Positions 61,330 to 64,000 of a stretch of 64,000 nt of DNA are shown in pieces. This DNA is from Nymphaea colorata (lineage: Eukaryota > Streptophyta > Magnoliopsida > Nymphaeales > Nymphaeaceae). Location: NCBI RefSeq assembly GCF_008831285.2, contig NC_045151.1, positions 2,847,544 to 2,911,543 of the forward strand. The letters are read 5' to 3'. How positions within the stretch are numbered: the stretch's first letter is position 1; each line of letters opens with the position of its first letter. The position numbers and the translations under genes were made by a program. Below the pieces are notes generated by a model. That model had not been told where the DNA came from. It saw nothing but the letters and a program-made list of their open reading frames with translations, and made no database searches.

Positions 61330-61469
61330 AGATTATATATTATACCGCTTGCTAGCTGAAGAAATTTCTTTTTTAATGGGAAATGTTCAATGCATATTCA
61401 AAATTGATGTGAGTTTAATTGATACATTTCTTCACAGATCCCTAGCATGCTTGCATTCTTGACCATTCT

Positions 61470-62310
61470 AGCTAGCTGAATGATGAAGAATATATATGTT
61501 AGGTTAAAGAGAAATAGTTGAACCACTTGCTAATGATTTTCCCAAATTATTTTGCCTCTTCAATGAAAAAAATTCACTTTTGTCTGAATTTCAAAATGTA
61601 TCCACTTTAAAAGATCTTTTAAGATATTAAGCACTCTAAAAGTGATGCAAACGAAACATACACAAAACAAAACTACCTATAATACTGGAGCAAAGTGCAA
61701 AAACGTTAGTAAAAACAAAAGCAAATAGTATATTAATTAGGGGAATATGCAAGAAACCATACAAATGTAAACGGTTAGGAAATACATATGTCGATGTCCA
61801 GTCACATCTTATTTATACTATAGCTTATCAAACTGGACTTTGGATATATATGTATATAAAACCACATTAGTGCCACCATCTACATCTCTGTAATGGAGAA
61901 GCGAACTAGTTGGGTGAGTGCCTATTAGGCAGCTAGTCTCACTCCCGGCCATGAGCAGGTCCTGTGTATTGTATAACAAGAGAGCGAGGTCTGCTAGATG
62001 CTTTAAAATGATAATAAAAAACTTTGAATATAACAAGTCCCAAGGGTGTAACACAACTAGTTGGGTGAGTGCCTTTTAGGCAGCCAGATACTAGTTCAAA
62101 TCTTGGTGCTGTTGAACCCTTACTAGGGTGCAATACATGACATGTGTGCCCGTTGGCCCAATCCCTGTGGTACCTGTTCTACATGTGCATGGTGCATAGG
62201 CTTGTACTTATAACCAACTTCCCATTAATTCAAAGGAAACTTACTTTACTTGTACTCTCATTCCAACGCAGGTTTTATACACTATCATGTGCATAAAAAA
62301 TTATTGCACC
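61470..62310 (-). pseudogene. collapsed third P450 copy (3' flank, exon 2 ends, part of intron)
   Basis: The 3' flank (61470-61890) matches the other two copies. Exon 2 survives only as its last few codons (ATCTCTGTAATGGAGAAGCG, about 61884-61903) and its first codons (TCTCACTCCCGGCCATGAGC and the acceptor, about 61936-61966), with about 540 bp between them lost. Downstream, the intron with the SINE-like piece and GCTTGTACTTATAACCAACT is collinear with the copy 2 intron to about 62310, then breaks. Exon 1 is absent. A 30-bp filler fills the exon 2 deletion. No function is possible. Confidence 0.8.
62037..62121 (+). repeat. SINE-like sequence in the P450 copy 3 intron remnant
   Basis: TAACACAACTAGTTGGGTGA and, about 30 bp on, TAGTTCAAATCTTGG; same as in copies 1 and 2. 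Confidence 0.4.
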
Positions 62311-63490
62311 ATCATATTTAAATGTTTTTTGAACTTTTAATTTTTTTATTATTGGACTTTCTTTTTACTGACGAGTGCTATTGGGGTCATTACCTCCTAG
62401 GTGCTTAATTTTTTGTGCATTAATTGGTGCATATAACCAGATTCATTGTCAATGTAACCATTATCATTGACGTTTAAAAAATTGAAACATCTTCTTCACA
62501 AACACCCCATCATTACTGAGCTTTTCAATTATTCTCGTCTCCTAAGATTGCAGTCAGTATGGATGACAATATATTCGATATGGATCATATATATGATTGA
62601 GTCACGGTGAAAAAACATATTGAAAAAAAAAAGTATAATATCGGATTAAGAAATGGAATAAGATATAGATTTAAGAAATGTCATCCAACCGAATTCAGAT
62701 ATACATATTTATACACGATTTTTGTGCAGCAACGATGACAAAAATATCCTAAAGAAAGGTTTGTGAAGACAAAAATAAACATAAAAAGATTAAGAAGGAC
62801 ATTTTTTAAAATAATTTATTCAAATACCTCCCTTTTTTTGACGTACATGGGTCGTGTTGCCCAGTTGACACATGGATTGGGTAGTATGTCGCCCATTGAC
62901 TACTTGGTGCCCTAAAAAAAATTGAAGCATTTTTCCCATTTTTGTAAAAGATATCAATATACCACAATGTGTTGTTTTATGAGATGGTTCTCCTTTGAGA
63001 AACCAGGGACACTCTAGACATCTGGTATGTCATTACACCTTTTCCTGGGCAAATGGGAGGTGCTTATACCAGCTTCACTTGACATCCAATAGAATCGTTC
63101 TGAAAAAATTGGACATGAAAAAAAAAAATAATGTCAGATTACGAAATATGGTCTGATTTCGATTTAAGAAATGACATGCGATTGAATTTTGATTCAATAT
63201 ACAAGAATATCCAATCAGATTAAGATTTAGCTTCTGATCAAATTTAGTTTTAAATAAATATAGAAAGAAGGAAAGAAAGATCAAACCTGCTAGTATAAAA
63301 ACCTCCTATTGCTAGTACTAGGAAATCTAAGGAGAAACAAAAAAAATAGGCTTTCTACATACCCATTGTCCAAAGGAGAACGATTTTTAGAAGCTGTAGC
63401 AAAAAAACAGACTTCATAGAAGCCGATATATGAAGAACTAAGTATATCATATAACTAATGTTCTTACGATTTGAAAATCGGCTCGATATC
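62311..63490. other. upstream flank of the lost P450 copy 3
   Basis: About 62450-62850 is collinear with 20230-20640 and about 62865-63070 with 22260-22520. The junction near 62320-62450 joins intron to upstream sequence, so exon 1 was removed by deletion. 63070-63300 has hAT-like ATTTCGAT/ATCAGATT words but no defined ends. Confidence 0.6.
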
Positions 63491-63499
63491 AGACATTGG

Positions 63500-64000
63500 G
63501 CAGTATATTTCAATGATGATACTGATCGTAAATTGTGTCCCTATATTCCAAATATACTTTCTTTCAATTCATGTACTCTAATTTATGATGATCCACTTAA
63601 AATCTTCCAATATGTCATTTTCTAAAACTGAGGGCACGGTAAGGTTAAGATGACAATCAAAGTTTATAATTTAGGACATTTAGTCTAGTCCTTGATCTAA
63701 TTACTCTTGGCAATGGTGCTAAAACTATTAGATCTCTACTTACAGGTCGGGTTCTATCACTTGTAGTTTTTAGGAAAGTATACCTTCTTTCAAACTTTTT
63801 CAGTATAAATGGTCTCTCTTCTAAAAGACATGCAATTTGACTGATTGTATACAACTTTAGATCCTTCTAAAAGACATCAAGCGCATAACTAACTATTTCC
63901 TAGCTTGTAAAGATCGCTCAGATTAATCAATGTGCACTGGATTCATTGGAACACACTAATCTATAAAGAACAAATACTATATTGGTTTAAAGCAGCGAAC
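63500..64000. mobile_element. fourth copy of the LTR-like repeat family, cut by window edge
   Basis: Collinear with 27335-27920 (CCAAATATACTTTCTTTCAA, GATCCACTTAAAA, GTCGGGTTCTATC, TATACAACTTTAGATCCTT). It begins inside the family consensus and runs off the window. Confidence 0.55.

Overview
The window is nuclear DNA from a flowering plant. The genes have plant-type introns, two are plant cytochrome P450s, and most of the rest is AT-rich sequence filled with LTR retrotransposons, hAT transposons, MITE-like repeats and microsatellites. I cannot name the species from sequence alone. A run of 100 Ns (45069-45168) marks a scaffold join.

Left part (1-22.5 kb). The window opens inside a small heat-shock protein remnant on the minus strand. 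Two paralogous P450 genes of the CYP71 clan, CYP76-like, follow on the minus strand (1375-5276 and 17124-19765). Each has two exons split by one phase-0 intron just before the I-helix oxygen-binding motif. Between them lie decayed Ty1/copia pieces (about 6.2-8.3 and 9.8-10.6 kb), a row of decayed exon-like blocks that includes a branched-chain aminotransferase-like piece (10.8-11.85 kb), an old LTR (about 12.6-15.6 kb) and a small hAT-type MITE (15965-16543).

Right part (28-64 kb). This is a three-level nest. An old LTR, related to the one at 12.6-15.6 kb, is split by a hAT DNA transposon that ends in a 22-bp perfect terminal inverted repeat and is flanked by a perfect 8-bp target duplication (28779-59345). 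The hAT carries a BED-finger transposase gene with one in-frame stop, and two frameshifted fragments that look like captured TOUSLED-type protein kinase exon. Inside the hAT sits a Ty3/gypsy retrotransposon of the Tat/Ogre type (31495-54946). It has 3.4-3.5 kb LTRs, an extra plant-mobile-domain ORF before gag, gag-protease, and pol with two RNase H regions and integrase. The Ogre interior appears twice around the N gap. The two copies differ almost only by one-base homopolymer losses that cluster near the gap, so a false duplication of about 7.3 kb at a contig join is the simplest reading. A real LTR-internal-LTR-internal-LTR array is the alternative.

Beyond the nest (61.47-63.1 kb) lies a third, collapsed P450 copy. 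Its 3' flank, part of its intron and its upstream flank are recognisable, but exon 1 and most of exon 2 are gone, and the deletion junction carries filler DNA copied from about 150 bp away. The locus is therefore a P450 tandem array that grew by segmental duplication (including an LTR) and was then split by successive transposon insertions.
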